Shown here: positions 13,288-24,115 of the stretch, piece after piece | Numbering within the stretch: the stretch's first letter is position 1 | Layout: each line of letters starts with the position of its first letter | From: Hypericum androsaemum | Lineage: Eukaryota; Streptophyta; Magnoliopsida; Malpighiales; Hypericaceae | Assembly: GCA_963995505.1 (NCBI GenBank) | Contig: OZ023182.1 | Span: forward strand, 11,400,707 to 11,464,706 | DNA: 64,000 bases | Direction of reading: 5' to 3' | Notes under the pieces: generated by a model | What the model was told of the DNA's origin: nothing | The model's input: the letters and a program-made list of their open reading frames with translations, nothing else | The model's database searches: none | Translations under genes and position numbers: made by a program

Positions 13288-14072
13288 GAACCTCGGCAGG
13301 AGATTCACAATGGACCGTGCTACTTTGGATGGAACAGACCGCAATCCACGAACTCGAGCCTTGCAAGAACCTTGGTTTGGAAGATCCGCAACCCGAGCAA
13401 TGGAATTTCGTGAACCTTTGGTCCAAGTCGAATCACGCCACAAACGATGATGGAGGAATCGTTTGATAAGTGAAAGATTCGCTCAAGCTAAGCAATCCAG
13501 CAATTAGCAAGAACACGCAAGGAGTATCTAACTCACAAAATTATCAATCTCAAAAGTTGTGTACGTTTTATTGCTAGGAGACCTCCTTATATAGGCTCCA
13601 AAGTACCAAAGTATTCCTAAATAAGCTATCTCCTTAAAAGGAGTTCAAAGGCTGGCCAAAACTCTCTTTCCCAATCTAAGGAGATTCTGGCCGAATTTAT
13701 TCAACTAAATAAGGAATAATATAAGCAAATAATATCTAATAGAATAACTAATAGCTGCACGTCCAAAACAAGTAGATGCACGGACTAAATAGGCTGATTC
13801 TTCTTGATTCTCCATGTGCGCATGCATCTAGAAGCTTACGTGCATGTCAAGCTTCCAAAATAGCCTCTATCACGTGCATGGGCTTTGCATGGGCCTCATG
13901 CACGTCCTTGCACTTGTACGCACCATCTTGAGCCCAGACTTCTTGCATTAATCCATTAAATTCTGCCTGAAACTTTTTGGCTCTTGCTCGTGTCACCGGT
14001 CCAATTGGTACGTGCACTTGCCGTGAGTCTTGTGGCTTGAATGTAGGTGTGTTCGTAGGTGTGCTCACATCA
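13288..14072 (-). mobile_element. Element A1 3' LTR
   Basis: 785 bp, the inverted counterpart of 30773-31557 and of the same length. In element orientation it starts TGATGTGAGCACACC next to a polypurine tract and should end GAGGTTCA. The final A is replaced here by the element C insertion, so the LTR ends at GGTTC. A TATATAA motif precedes the expected transcript start. Confidence 0.92.
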
Positions 14073-16926
14073 TTCCCCTCCTCTTAAAAGGATTTTTCCT
14101 CAAATCTTCACCTACATCAAACAGACTCAAATCAGTAACATTGAAAGAAGCACTAACATTATACTCACCTGGCAGGTCAAGCTTGTAGGCATTGTCATTG
14201 ATGCGTTCAAGCACTTGAAATGGACCATCTCCCCGTGGTACCAACTTTGAATGTCATTGCGCGGGAAAGCGTTCCTTTCGCATGTGCAACCAGACCCAAT
14301 CTCCAAGCTCAAAGACAACCTTGTGCCGTCCTTTGTTTGCTTGTCTCGCGTAGTGCTCCATTCGTTTCTCTATGTTCATTCGCGCCCTCTCATGCAGTTG
14401 CTTGACAAAATCAGCCTTCTTCTTGCCATCTAAGTTAACATGCTCACTCGAAGGCAAAGGTGATAAATCCAAAGGAGTCAAAGGATTAAATCCATAAACA
14501 AGCTCAAATGGTGAGAATTGAGTAGCAGAATGAACGAAACGATTATAAGCAAATTCAACATGTGGCAAACATTCTTCCCAAGTCTTAATGTTATGCTTGA
14601 TAAGTGCTCTCAATAAAGTAGACAAGGTCCTATTTACAACTTCAGTTTGTCCATCAGTTTGTGGATGACAAGTAGTAGAAAATAACAACTTGGTACCTAA
14701 CTTACTCCACAAGGTCTTCCAAAAGTAACTCAAGAACTTAGCATCTCTATCAGAAATAATAGTTCTAGGCATACCATGCAACCTAACAACTTCTCCAAAG
14801 AACAGATCAGCAGTGTTTGAAGCATCATCAGTCTTATGACATGGAATAAAATGTGCCATCTTAGAAAACCTATCCACTACCACAAAGATTGAATCCCTTC
14901 CACGTTTAGTCCTAGGCAGTCCTAACACAAAATCCATAGAGATATCAATCCAAGGCTAACAAGGTATAGGTAGTGGGGTATACAAACCGTGGGGTTTTAC
15001 CTTCGACTTGGCTTGCTTGCATGTGATGCAACGTCCACAAACTCTTTCAACGTCACGCTTCATATGCGGCCAATAGAAGTGATCTTGTAGCATTGCCAAA
15101 GTCTTTGCAATTCCAAAGTGCTCCATCAATTCGCCTCCATGTGCCTCCTGAATTAGCAACTCTCGCATAGAACAATTAGGCACACAAAGTTTGTTCTCAC
15201 GAAATAGGTAACCTTCAGTCCGAAAAAATTTACCACTTGCACTCTTCTCCGTAGCTCGGAACAGATCACCAAAATCAGTATCATCAGCATACAACTCTTT
15301 AATGTGTTCAAAACCAATTAACTTCGCATCAAGAGTTGAGATCAAAGCATACCTTCGCGATAGGGCATCAGCTACTACATTTTCCTTACCTTGCTTGTAG
15401 CGAATGACATAAGGAAATGTCTCAATGAACTCCACCCATCGTGCATGCCTTTTATTCAGCTTGTGTTGCCCCTTTAAGTGCTTGAGTGATTCATGATCAG
15501 TGTGGATCACGAATTCCTTGGGCCACAAGTAATGCTGCCATGTTTCCAACGCTCGAACTAGTGCATACAACTCTTTGTCATAAGTTGGATAGTTCAAGGT
15601 TGCTCCACTTAGTTTCTCACTAAAGTAGGCAATTGGTCTCCCTTCTTGCATGAGGACAGCTCGAATACCTATACCTGAGGCATCACATTCAACTTCAAAG
15701 GTTTTAGCAAAGTTAGGCAAAGCCAACAAAGGAGCATTAGTCAACTTCTCTTTGATGAGTTGGAATGCGTTCTCTTGAGCTTCTCCCCAACTAAATCCAA
15801 CGTTCTTCTTGATGACTTCAGTGAGGGGCGCGGCTAGGCTACTAAAGTCTTTCACGAACCTCCTGTAAAAGCTAGCTAAGCCATGAAAACTTCGAACATT
15901 AGCAACACTTGTAGGACTTGGCCAGTCCCGTATGGCTCGGATCTTCTCCTCATCAACCTGTATTCCGTGAGCACTAACAACAAAACCCAAGAATACAAGT
16001 TTATCTGTGCAAAAGGTGCACTTCTTCAAGTTGGCAAACAATTGATCCTCTCTAAGTGCATCTAGGACAGATTTCAAATGCTCTACATGATCCTCTAAAT
16101 TCGTACTATAAATGAGTATATCATCAAAGTACACAATGACAAATTTTCCAATGAATGGACGTAAGACATGATTCATAAGGCGCATGAATGTACTAGGTGC
16201 ATTAGATAACCCGAACGGCATGACCATCCACTCATACAACCCATATTTTGTTTTAAAAGCAGTCTTCCACTCATCTCCTTCTTTCATCCTAATCTGATGA
16301 TAACCACTTTTTAAGTCAATCTTAGAAAACATGCAAGAACCATGCAACTCATCTAACATGTCATCTAAGCGAGGAATAGGGTGACGATATTTTACCGTGA
16401 TGTTGTTGACAGCTCGGCAATCAACACACATCCTCCATGATCCATCCTTCTTAGGCACAAGTAGGACTGGAACAGCACATGGGCTCATGCTTTCTCTCAC
16501 GTACCCTTTTTCCAAAAGCTCATTGACTTGCCTCTCAAGTTCCTTTGTTTCCTCCGGATTACTTCTATATGCGGGGCGGTTAGGTATGGTAGCTCCTGGA
16601 ACAAAGTCAATTTGATGCTCAATCCCTCGTATAGGTGGTAATCCAGCTGGTAGCTCTTCGGGAAAGACATCCTTGTAGTCCTGCAAGAGAGAAACAATCA
16701 CACTAGGCAAGTGTGGCTCAAGTTCGTTAGCGATAAAAAGTGTCTCCCTATACCGAAGTAAGATCATAGACTTTTTTCCAAAACAAGCTTGCTTGATTTC
16801 AGTTGCTCCCACATAGTAGTTCTTTTTCCATCCCTCAGATTTTCTCTCAATGGCCGATTTCTATTCTGTTTTTCCGGCTTCTTTTGTTCGCTCCTTTGTA
16901 TCCTCTCTTTTGGCCGTGTTTCCTTT
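14065..16926 (-). pseudogene. Element A1 pol: reverse transcriptase, RNase H, integrase (broken)
   Basis: Ty3/gypsy polymerase region that would reverse-transcribe and integrate the element. RT motifs are intact: [38 protein letters not shown] and the catalytic VYFDDILIY. RNase H follows ([26 protein letters not shown]), then integrase with an HHCC zinc domain, the acidic core ([26 protein letters not shown]) and part of the C-terminal domain. The RT-RNase H-HHCC part is open from 16812 to 14956. It stops with TAG at 14956-14958, where the right arm has a sense codon. A second nonsense codon, TGA at 14254-14256, cuts the integrase tail. Glycine-to-charged replacements (GIGIRAV; GGELMEH) are absent from the right arm. 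Similarity to CRM/Reina-type chromoviruses is likely, but the clade is not settled. Confidence 0.9.
14073..14085 (-). other. Polypurine tract of A1
   Basis: In element orientation AAGAGGAGGGGAA lies immediately before the 3' LTR. This is the usual plus-strand primer position of an LTR retrotransposon. Confidence 0.85.
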
Positions 16927-17586
16927 CTATTTTTCGGCTTCTTCTCTCCTCTCAATTCGTTTCTTTTGCTCACTTTTTTTTCTCTCATCACTTTCTTTTT
17001 GTAACTTCATCTGATCTTCACAAACTTGTGATGGCGCTAAGGGTGCCAAAGTGAACACACGCCTATTGAGTGTAAATGAGTACTTGTTGGTGTGTCCGTC
17101 ATGAGTTACTCTTCTATCAAACTGCCACGGCCTCCCCAAAAGGAGATGACTAGCTTGCATTGGCACAACATCGCACAACACTTCATCTTCGTACTTGCCA
17201 ATGCGGAATGTCACTAGCACTTGCTTCTCCACTCGTACTTCTCCACTATCATTCAGCCATTGCAGCTTGTAAGGTTTAGGGTGTTTCTTCGTGAGTAACC
17301 CTAACTTCTCAACCATAGTAGTGCTTGCCACGTTAGCACAGCTACCTCCATCAATGAGGACACTACACACCTTGTCCTTGACATAACATCTTGTATGGAA
17401 GATGTTCTCCCTTTGTGCTTTGTCATCTTCTTCTCTTGCTTGCAAGTTCAAGACTCTTCTTGCCACTAGAGTGAGTCCTTCAGGAACTTGAATTTCCTCT
17501 TCGGATACGTCTTCCAATGAAGGCATGCTATCATGATCCGAATCTTCTCCTTCTGTTACGACCTCCCCACTCTCTCTAATCACCAT
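16927..17586 (-). pseudogene. Element A1 protease region
   Basis: 220-codon open segment between gag and RT. It carries the retropepsin active-site motif LIDGGSCANV and the downstream LLLGRPWQFDRR typical of gypsy proteases, followed by a Lys/Glu-rich spacer. It ends at a TAG (16927-16929) that is also present in the right arm (22359-22361), so this stop predates the inverted duplication. Upstream, another TAG (17590-17592) separates it from gag; the right arm has CAG there. Confidence 0.85.
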
Positions 17587-17589
17587 AAT

Positions 17590-18705
17590 CTATTTGTTAG
17601 GGCATTGACTTGAGATGTGCCCCCTTCCTTGACACTTGAAGCACTTGATATCTCGGTTTCGTGTGGGAGTGGCTTCCACCTTCTTTTGGGAATTGGCATT
17701 GGAACTCTCAGTCTTGTGCTCTATCTTGGTTGCCTGTGGTTTTTCAAATTTCTTTGAAAAGTTTGGCTTCCAATTAGCAGTTGATGTAGCTCTTGTCCCT
17801 CCTCCTCCTCTCTTCAGTTGCTTCTCAATTTTTGTGGCCATATGCACCATGTCCTCCAACTCCACATAGTGTTGCAACTCTACTTTGTCATGGATCTCAG
17901 GATTGAGTCCATTCAAGAACCTTGCCATGGTAGCTTCTCTATCTTCCTCCACATCAGCTCTTATCATGGCCATCTCCATTTGTTTGTAATATTCTTCCAC
18001 GCTCAGGCTTCCTTGTCTCATCCCTTACAACTTCTTGTATAGCTCTCGGTAGTAATGACTTGGCACAAAACGTTTCCTCATCACCACTTTCATCTCCTCC
18101 CATGTAGCTATAGGACGCTCTCTATTACGCCTCCTGCTTGTGACAAGTTGATCCCACCACGTTATAGCATAATCAGCGAATTCAGTCACAGCTAGCTTTA
18201 CCTTTTTTGCTTCGGAACAGTTGTGGCAATCAAACACAAACTCAATCTTCTTTTCCCACTCTAGGTATGCCTCCGGGTCAGAACGACCTCCAAAGGAAGG
18301 TATCTTCAGCTTAATACTTCCCAAGTTGTCATCTCTTCTTCGCCTTGCCTCTCTAGGTGGGCGGTTAGTCCTTGCTCGCCTAAGATTCCTTGTAGAACCT
18401 ACGTCCTCCTCCTGGAAAGGGTCTGAATCTTCTTCACTTGTGCTTCCCAAGGGGGCTCTCCTTCTTTGTGCACGGAATTCTCCTCCACTTGTGCCTCCCA
18501 AAGGTGCAAACCTTCGTTGTGCTTGGACTTCGCTTCTTGGTTGTTGGCTGTTGCGAGTGTCCTCCATTGCATCCATGCGTTGTTGCAATGGCTCCATCTC
18601 CGCTCGCATCATTTGTTGGAATTTTCCTGTCAGGGCCTCCACAAATACCTTAAGACCAACATCAGCCAACGTACCCTCTTTTTCTCTTTGATCTTCGTAA
18701 GACAT
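17590..18705 (-). pseudogene. Element A1 gag (one internal stop)
   Basis: Gag capsid/nucleocapsid protein, starting [11 protein letters not shown] at 18705. It has a coiled, charged N-terminus, a retrotransposon-gag domain ([33 protein letters not shown]) and a CCHC zinc knuckle CFKCQGRGHISSQC near the C-terminus. TAA at 18025-18027 replaces the CAA seen in the right arm, and TAG at 17590-17592 replaces CAG. Both are C-to-T changes, as expected from deamination of methylated cytosine. The zinc knuckle itself is intact. The start was chosen because the ATG follows the long leader and the frame upstream of it has no gag similarity. Confidence 0.88.
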
Positions 18706-19327
18706 ATCTGGCTGCAAGAAAATTTCGTTAGTAAAAAAAATTGATGGCCTCACAAGTTCACTCCCTTACGTGTTTACTCTCAATGTAAGTTGCACTCAAG
18801 TTCACTCGTGTTTGCACTCAATTCTTTGGCTTTTCTCTCTAATGCACTCACAACTCTTGCCTTTTTCCTCTCGTGATACTCTTGTACGTTCTTACTAAGC
18901 TAACAAGGCTTTGCTTGAACTACACGGATCACTATCAAAGGTAGTTCCTTGTTTTCTTGCGCTGCACGTAGATTACTTCGGATTGACTTCCCCTTGTTTT
19001 CTGTCCGCCTATTGGTTTTTCCTTCTTGCTTCCTCTTTTGTTTCTCTTGCGTTTTCTCTTTAATCGCAAGCTTCCTAATTCGCCTTGCTCCGCTTTGGTC
19101 TTGCAATTTCCTGTTTAGTCTTGCTTCTTCTTTTGTTTTCCGTTTCTTTTCTTTCTTTCTTTTTTCTTTTGATCAGAATACACAACCTAGAATGACTAAG
19201 TCACGAATCTGATTGCTTGAAACACGAACGAATCAAACTACTTAAGAAAAATGAATTGGGTACTAGACTAACAAAAGGGAAGGTAAAGATAGATAGTAGC
19301 AAACCGTGGCTCTGATACCAAATAATA
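18706..19327 (-). other. Element A1 leader with primer-binding site
   Basis: Untranslated leader between the 5' LTR and gag, purine rich in element orientation. The primer-binding site at 19308-19320 reads TGGTATCAGAGCC in element orientation. It is complementary to the 3' end of plant initiator methionine tRNA and lies seven bases after the LTR. Confidence 0.88.
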
Positions 19328-19636
19328 TGAACCTCGGCAGGAGATTCACAACGGACCGTGCTACTTTGGATGGAACAGACCGTAACCCACGAACTCGAGC
19401 CTTGCAAGAGCCTTGGTTTGGAAGAACCGCAACCCGAGCAATGGAATTTCGTGAACCTTTGGTGCAAGTCGAATCACGCCACAAACGATGATGGAGGAAT
19501 CGTTTGATAAGTGAAAGATTCGCTCAAGCTAAGCAATCCAGCAATTAGCAAGAACACGCAAAGAGTATCTAACTCACAAAATTATCAATCTCAAAAGTTG
19601 TGTACGTTTTATTGCTAGGAGACCTCCTTATATAGG
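19328..19636 (-). mobile_element. Element A1 5' LTR, truncated at the palindrome centre
   Basis: In element orientation only the last 309 bp of the LTR remain, from CCTATATAAGG to GGTTCA. All sequence upstream of the TATA box (most of U3) is missing because the arm joins the other copy here, at GG shared by both partners. Confidence 0.9.
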
Positions 19637-19663
19637 AAAGAGAGTTTTGGCCAGCCTATATAA
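19628..19663. promoter_or_regulatory. Back-to-back LTR A TATA boxes at the palindrome centre
   Basis: TTATATA at 19628-19634 is a TATA box read on the minus strand and TATATAA at 19657-19663 is one read on the plus strand. They point away from each other across 22 bp. Each sits where the homologous TATA lies in the complete LTR (31253-31259). Transcription from them would enter A1 leftwards and A2 rightwards. Upstream U3 control sequence is nearly absent, so activity is uncertain. Confidence 0.65.
19637..19654 (+). other. Spacer of the giant inverted repeat
   Basis: AAAGAGAGTTTTGGCCAG is the only non-palindromic sequence at the centre. It is plus-oriented LTR A U3 sequence (compare 31177-31194), so the centre is an asymmetric join of two LTRs, not foreign DNA. 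Confidence 0.9.
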
Positions 19664-19963
19664 GGAGGTCTCCTAGTAATAAAACGTACACAACTTTTGA
19701 GATTGATAATTTTGTGAGTTAGATACTCCTTGCGTGTTCTTGCTAATTGCTGGATTGCTTAGCTTGAGCGAATCTTTCACTTATCAAACGATTCCTCCAT
19801 CATCGTTTGTGGCGTGATTCGACTTGCGCCAAAGGTTCACGAAATTCCATTGCTCAGGTTGCGGTTCTTCCAAACCAAGGTTCTTGCAAGGCTCGAGTTC
19901 GTGGGTTGCGGTCTGTTCCATCCAAAGTAGCACGGTCCGTTGTGAATCTCCTGTCGAGGTTCA
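19637..19963 (+). mobile_element. Element A2 5' LTR, truncated and internally deleted
   Basis: Starts inside U3 at AAAGAGAG and ends GAGGTTCA. Compared with the complete LTR it lacks 56 bp (31196-31251), a deletion flanked by AGCC on both sides. The remainder is colinear with the complete copy. Confidence 0.88.
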
Positions 19964-20584
19964 TATTATTTGGTATCAGAGCCACGGTTTGCTACTATCT
20001 ATCTTTACCTTCCCTTTTGTTAGTCTAGTACCCAATTCGTTTTTCTTAAGTAGTTTGATTCATTCGTGTTTCAAGCAATCAGATTCGTGACTTAGTCATT
20101 CTAGGTTGTGTATTCTGATCAAAAGAAAAAAAAAGAAAGAAAAGAAACAGAAAACAAAAGAAGAAGCAAGACTAAACAGGAAATTGCAAGACCAAAGCGG
20201 AGCAAGGCGAATTAGGAAGCTTGCGATTAAAGAGAAAACGCAAGAGAAACAAAAGAGGAAGCAAGAAGCAAAAACCAATAGGCGGACAGAAAATAAGAGG
20301 AAGTCAATCCGAAGTAATCTACGTGCAGCGCAAGAAAACAAGGAACTACCTTTGATAGTGATCCGTGTAGTTCAAGCAAAGCCTTGTTAGCTTGGTAAGA
20401 ACGTACAAGAGTATCACGAGAGGAAAAAGGCAAGAGTTGTGAGTGCATTAGAGAGAAAAGCCAAAGAATTGAGTGCAAACACGAGTGAACTTGAGTGCAA
20501 CTTACATTGAGAGTAAACACGTAAGGGAGTGAACTTGTGAGGCCATCAATTTTTTTTACTAACGAAATTTTCTTGCAGCCAGAT
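19964..20584 (+). other. Element A2 leader with primer-binding site
   Basis: The primer-binding site TGGTATCAGAGCC lies at 19971-19983, seven bases from the LTR, and is complementary to initiator methionine tRNA. The leader is A/G rich. A Lys-rich open stretch around 20106-20390 is not conserved in frame in the left arm, so I do not call it a gene. Confidence 0.88.
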
Positions 20585-21699
20585 ATGTCTTACGAAGATC
20601 AAAGAGAAAAAGAGGGTACGTTGGCTGATGTTGGTCTTAAGGTATTTGTGGAGGCCCTGACAGGAAAATTCCAACAAATGATGCGAGCGGAGATGGAGCC
20701 ATTGCAACAACGCATGGATGCAATGGAGGACACTCGCAACAGCCAACAACCAAGAAGCGAAGTCCAAGCACAACGAAGGTTTGCACCTTTGGGAGGCACA
20801 AGTGGAGGAGAATTCCGTGCACAAAGAAGGAGAGCCCCCTTGGGAAGCACAAGTGAAGAAGATTCAGACCCTTTCCAGGAGGAGGACGTAGGTTCTACAA
20901 GGAATCTTAGGCGAGCAAGGACTAACCGCCCACCTAGAGAGGCAAGGCGAAGAAGAGATGACAACTTGGGAAGTATTAAGCTGAAGATACCTTCCTTTGG
21001 AGGTCGTTCTGACCCGGAGGCATACCTAGAGTGGGAAAAGAAGATTGAGTTCGTGTTTGATTGCCACAACTGTTCCGAAGCAAAAAAGGTAAAGCTAGCT
21101 GTGACTGAATTCGCTGATTATGCTATAACGTGGTGGGATCAACTTGTCACAAGCAGGAGGCGTAATAGAGAGCGTCCTATAGCTACATGGGAGGAGATGA
21201 AAGTGGTGATGAGGAAATGTTTTATGCCAAGTCATTACTACCGAGAGCTATACAAGAAGTTGCAAGGGATGAGACAAGGAAGCCTGAGCGTGGAAGAATA
21301 TTACAATAAAATGGAGATGGCCATGATAAGAGCTGATGTGGAGGAAGATAGAGAAGCTACCATGGCAAGGTTCTTGAATGGACTCAATCCTGAGATCCAT
21401 GACAAAGTAGAGTTGCAACACTATGTGGAGTTGGAGGACATGGTGCATATGGCCACGAAAATTGAGAAGCAACTGAAGAGAGGAGGAGGAGGGACAAGAG
21501 CTATCAACTGCTAATTGGAAGCCAAACTATTCAAAGAAATTTGAAAAACCACAGGCAACCAAGATAGAGCACAAGACTGAGAGTTCCAATGCCAATTCCC
21601 AAAAGAAGGTGGAAGCCACTCCCACACGAAACTGAGATATCAAGTGCTTCAAGTGTCAAGGAAGGGGGCACATCTCAAGTCAATGCCCTAACAAACAGA
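20585..21699 (+). pseudogene. Element A2 gag (frameshift and stop)
   Basis: Same Gag as in the left arm, starting [11 protein letters not shown] at 20585. The capsid region is intact through FLNGLNPEIHDKV and KIEKQLKRGGGG. A 2-bp deletion near 21502, relative to the left arm, then shifts the frame to an early stop at 21512-21514. Downstream in the original frame TGA at 21633-21635 replaces the CGA of the left arm, just before the intact zinc knuckle (from about 21645). The lesions differ from those of the left arm, so both copies decayed independently after duplication. Confidence 0.88.
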
Positions 21700-22361
21700 T
21701 TATGGTGATTAGAGAGAGTGGGGAGGTCGTAATAGAAGGAGAAGATTCGGATCATGATAGCATGCCTTCATTGGAAGACGTATCCGAAGAGGAAATTCAA
21801 GTTCCTGAAGGACTCACTCTAGTGGCAAGAAGAGTCTTGAACTTGCAAGCAAGAGAAGAAGATGACAAAGCACAAAGGGAGAACATCTTCCATACAAGAT
21901 GTTATGTCAAGGACAAGGTGTGTAGTGTCCTCATTGATGGAGGCAGCTGTGCTAACGTGGCAAGCACTACTATGGTTGAGAAGTTAGGGTTACTCACGAA
22001 GAAACACCCTAAACCTTACAAGCTGCAATGGCTGAATGATAGTGGAGAAGTACGAGTGGAGAAGCAAGTGCTAGTGACATTCCGCATTGGCAAGTACGAA
22101 GATGAAGTGTTGTGCGATGTTGTGCCAATGAAAGCTAGTCATCTCCTGTTGGGGAGGCCGTGGTAGTTTGATAGAAGAGTAACTCATGACGGACACACCA
22201 ACAAGTACTCATTTACACTCAATAGGCGTGTGTTCACTTTGGCACCCTTAGCGCCATCACAAGTTTGTGAAGATCAGATGAAGTTACAAAAAGAAAGTGA
22301 TGAGAGAAAAAAAAGTGAGCAAAAGAAATGAATTGAGAGGAGAGAAGAAGCCGAAAAATAG
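21700..22361 (+). pseudogene. Element A2 protease region
   Basis: Retropepsin region with LIDGGSCANV and LLLGRPW. TAG at 22164-22166 follows GRPW where the left arm has CAG. TGA at 22329-22331 replaces a CGA. The TAG at 22359-22361 is shared with the left arm. The frame is otherwise continuous with gag upstream and RT downstream. Confidence 0.85.
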
Positions 22362-23461
22362 AAAGGAAACACGGCCAAAAGAGAGGATACAAAGGAGCGA
22401 ACAAAAGAAGCCGGAAAAACAAAATTGAAATCGGCCATTGAGAGAAAATCCGAGGGATGGAAAAAGAACTACTATGTGGGAGCAACTGAAATCAAGCAAG
22501 CTTGTTTTGAAAAAAAGTCTATGATCTTACTCCGGTATAGGGAGACACTTTTTATCGCTAACGAACTTGAGCCACACTTGCCTAGTATGATTGTTTCTCT
22601 CTTGCAGGACTACAAGGATGTCTTTCCCGAAGAGCTACCAGCTGGATTACCACCTATACGAGGGATTGAGCATCAAATTGACTTTGTTCCAGGAGCTACC
22701 ATACCTAACCGCCCCGCATATAGAAGTAATCCGGAGGAAACAAAGGAACTTGAGAGGCAAGTCAATGAGCTTTTGGAAAAAGGGTACGTGAGAGAAAGCA
22801 TGAGCCCATGTGCTGTTCCAGTCCTACTTGTGCCTAAGAAGGATGGATCATAGAGGATGTGTGTTGATTGCCGAGCTGTCAACAACATCACGGTAAAATA
22901 TCGTCACCCTATTCCTCGCTTAGATGACATGTTAGATGAGTTGCATGGTTCTTGCATGTTTTCTAAGATTGACTTAAAAAGTGGTTATCATCAGATTAGG
23001 ATGAAAGAAGGAGATGAGTGGAAGACTGCTTTTAAAACAAAATATGGGTTGTATGAGTGGATGGTCATGCCGTTCGGGTTATCTAATGCACCTAGTACAT
23101 TCATGCGCCTTATGAATCATGTCTTACGTCCATTCATTGGCAAATTTGTCATTGTGTACTTTGATGATATACTCATTTATAGTACGAATTTAGAGGATCA
23201 TGTAGAGCATTTGAAATCTGTCCTAGATGCACTTAGAGAGGATCAATTGTTTGCCAACTTGAAGAAGTGCACCTTTTGCACAGATAAACTTGTATTCTTG
23301 GGTTTTGTTGTTAGTGCTCACGGAATACAGGTTGATGAGGAGAAGATCCGAGCCATACGGGACTGGCCAAGTCCTACAAGTGTTGCTAATGTTCGAAGTT
23401 TTCATGGCTTAGCTAGCTTTTACAGGAGGTTCGTGAAAGACTTTAGTAGCCTAGCCGCGCC
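22362..23461 (+). pseudogene. Element A2 pol, 5' part (reverse transcriptase), cut by element B
   Basis: RT with [27 protein letters not shown] and VYFDDILIY all intact and identical in protein sequence to the left arm. TAG at 22851-22853 replaces the TGG of the left arm in the GSWRMCVD segment. After [13 protein letters not shown] the frame runs into the LTR of element B at 23462. It resumes without loss at 29014 apart from the 5-bp target duplication. Confidence 0.9.
23457..23461 (+). other. Element B target-site duplication, left copy (GCGCC)
   Basis: GCGCC precedes the B 5' LTR and is repeated at 29014-29018. The uninterrupted left arm shows the single pre-insertion copy at the matching place (near 15828). 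Confidence 0.95.
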
Positions 23462-23942
23462 TGCCGTAGGACGAATGTGCGTTGGTCAACATGTTTGTGC
23501 GTTGGACGTGTGCCTGGAACGCGTGGAGTTTGTGGTTTCAATTATTGCACTTAATTCAGCGTTTAATTTCGTGATTGTAATAAGGCACATTTAAATGCCA
23601 ATTAGTGGGGGTTAGAGGGGAGGTTACGGACAGGAGGCGTGTGAAGAGGCTTGCCATAATTCTCGCCTTAACTCCTGCCTTAACTCCCGCCTTCTATTTG
23701 TATCTGGCGGAGAGGAAATAATGAGGACAGATTTTGAATCCAAAAACGTGCAAGTGAGCTGAGTGCGCTTCGTGCGCGAGAATTTCCTACCTTGGCCGTT
23801 GGTTGGCTGCTTGTGGACTCAAGCAAACCTTCCATCTTGTTTCGGAAGATCCAAGTGGAATTGTCCATCGTTTATTTCTTTCAACTGTTCGAGCCTCGTT
23901 CGTTTGAGGTGTTGATTCGCACGCCTCCGTTGTGCTACATCA
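23462..23942 (+). mobile_element. Element B 5' LTR
   Basis: 481 bp, starting TGCCGTAGGACG and ending GTGCTACATCA, with TG...CA ends. Identical in length to the 3' LTR. Confidence 0.95.
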
Positions 23943-23944
23943 AG

Positions 23945-23956
23945 TGGTATCAGAGC
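23945..23956 (+). other. Element B primer-binding site
   Basis: TGGTATCAGAGC, two bases after the LTR, complementary to the 3' end of initiator methionine tRNA. Confidence 0.92.
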
Positions 23957-24115
23957 TTGAATACGATCAGATCAATTCCCATATTGATCGAGAGTGAATG
24001 CTATCACCTAGTGAGTTTGAGAGAGCCTCATCTACGAGCCGATCCACAAGACTTTGTGATCTCCTGATCCAAGTCTCATTTGTACCCACCTAGCACCACC
24101 AAAATCCGTTGCACT

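Noticed and set aside
20106..20390. Lys-rich 94-codon ORF in the A2 leader
   Set aside because: It follows from the purine-rich leader; the left-arm equivalent is not in the same frame beyond an A-tract, so it is not conserved.
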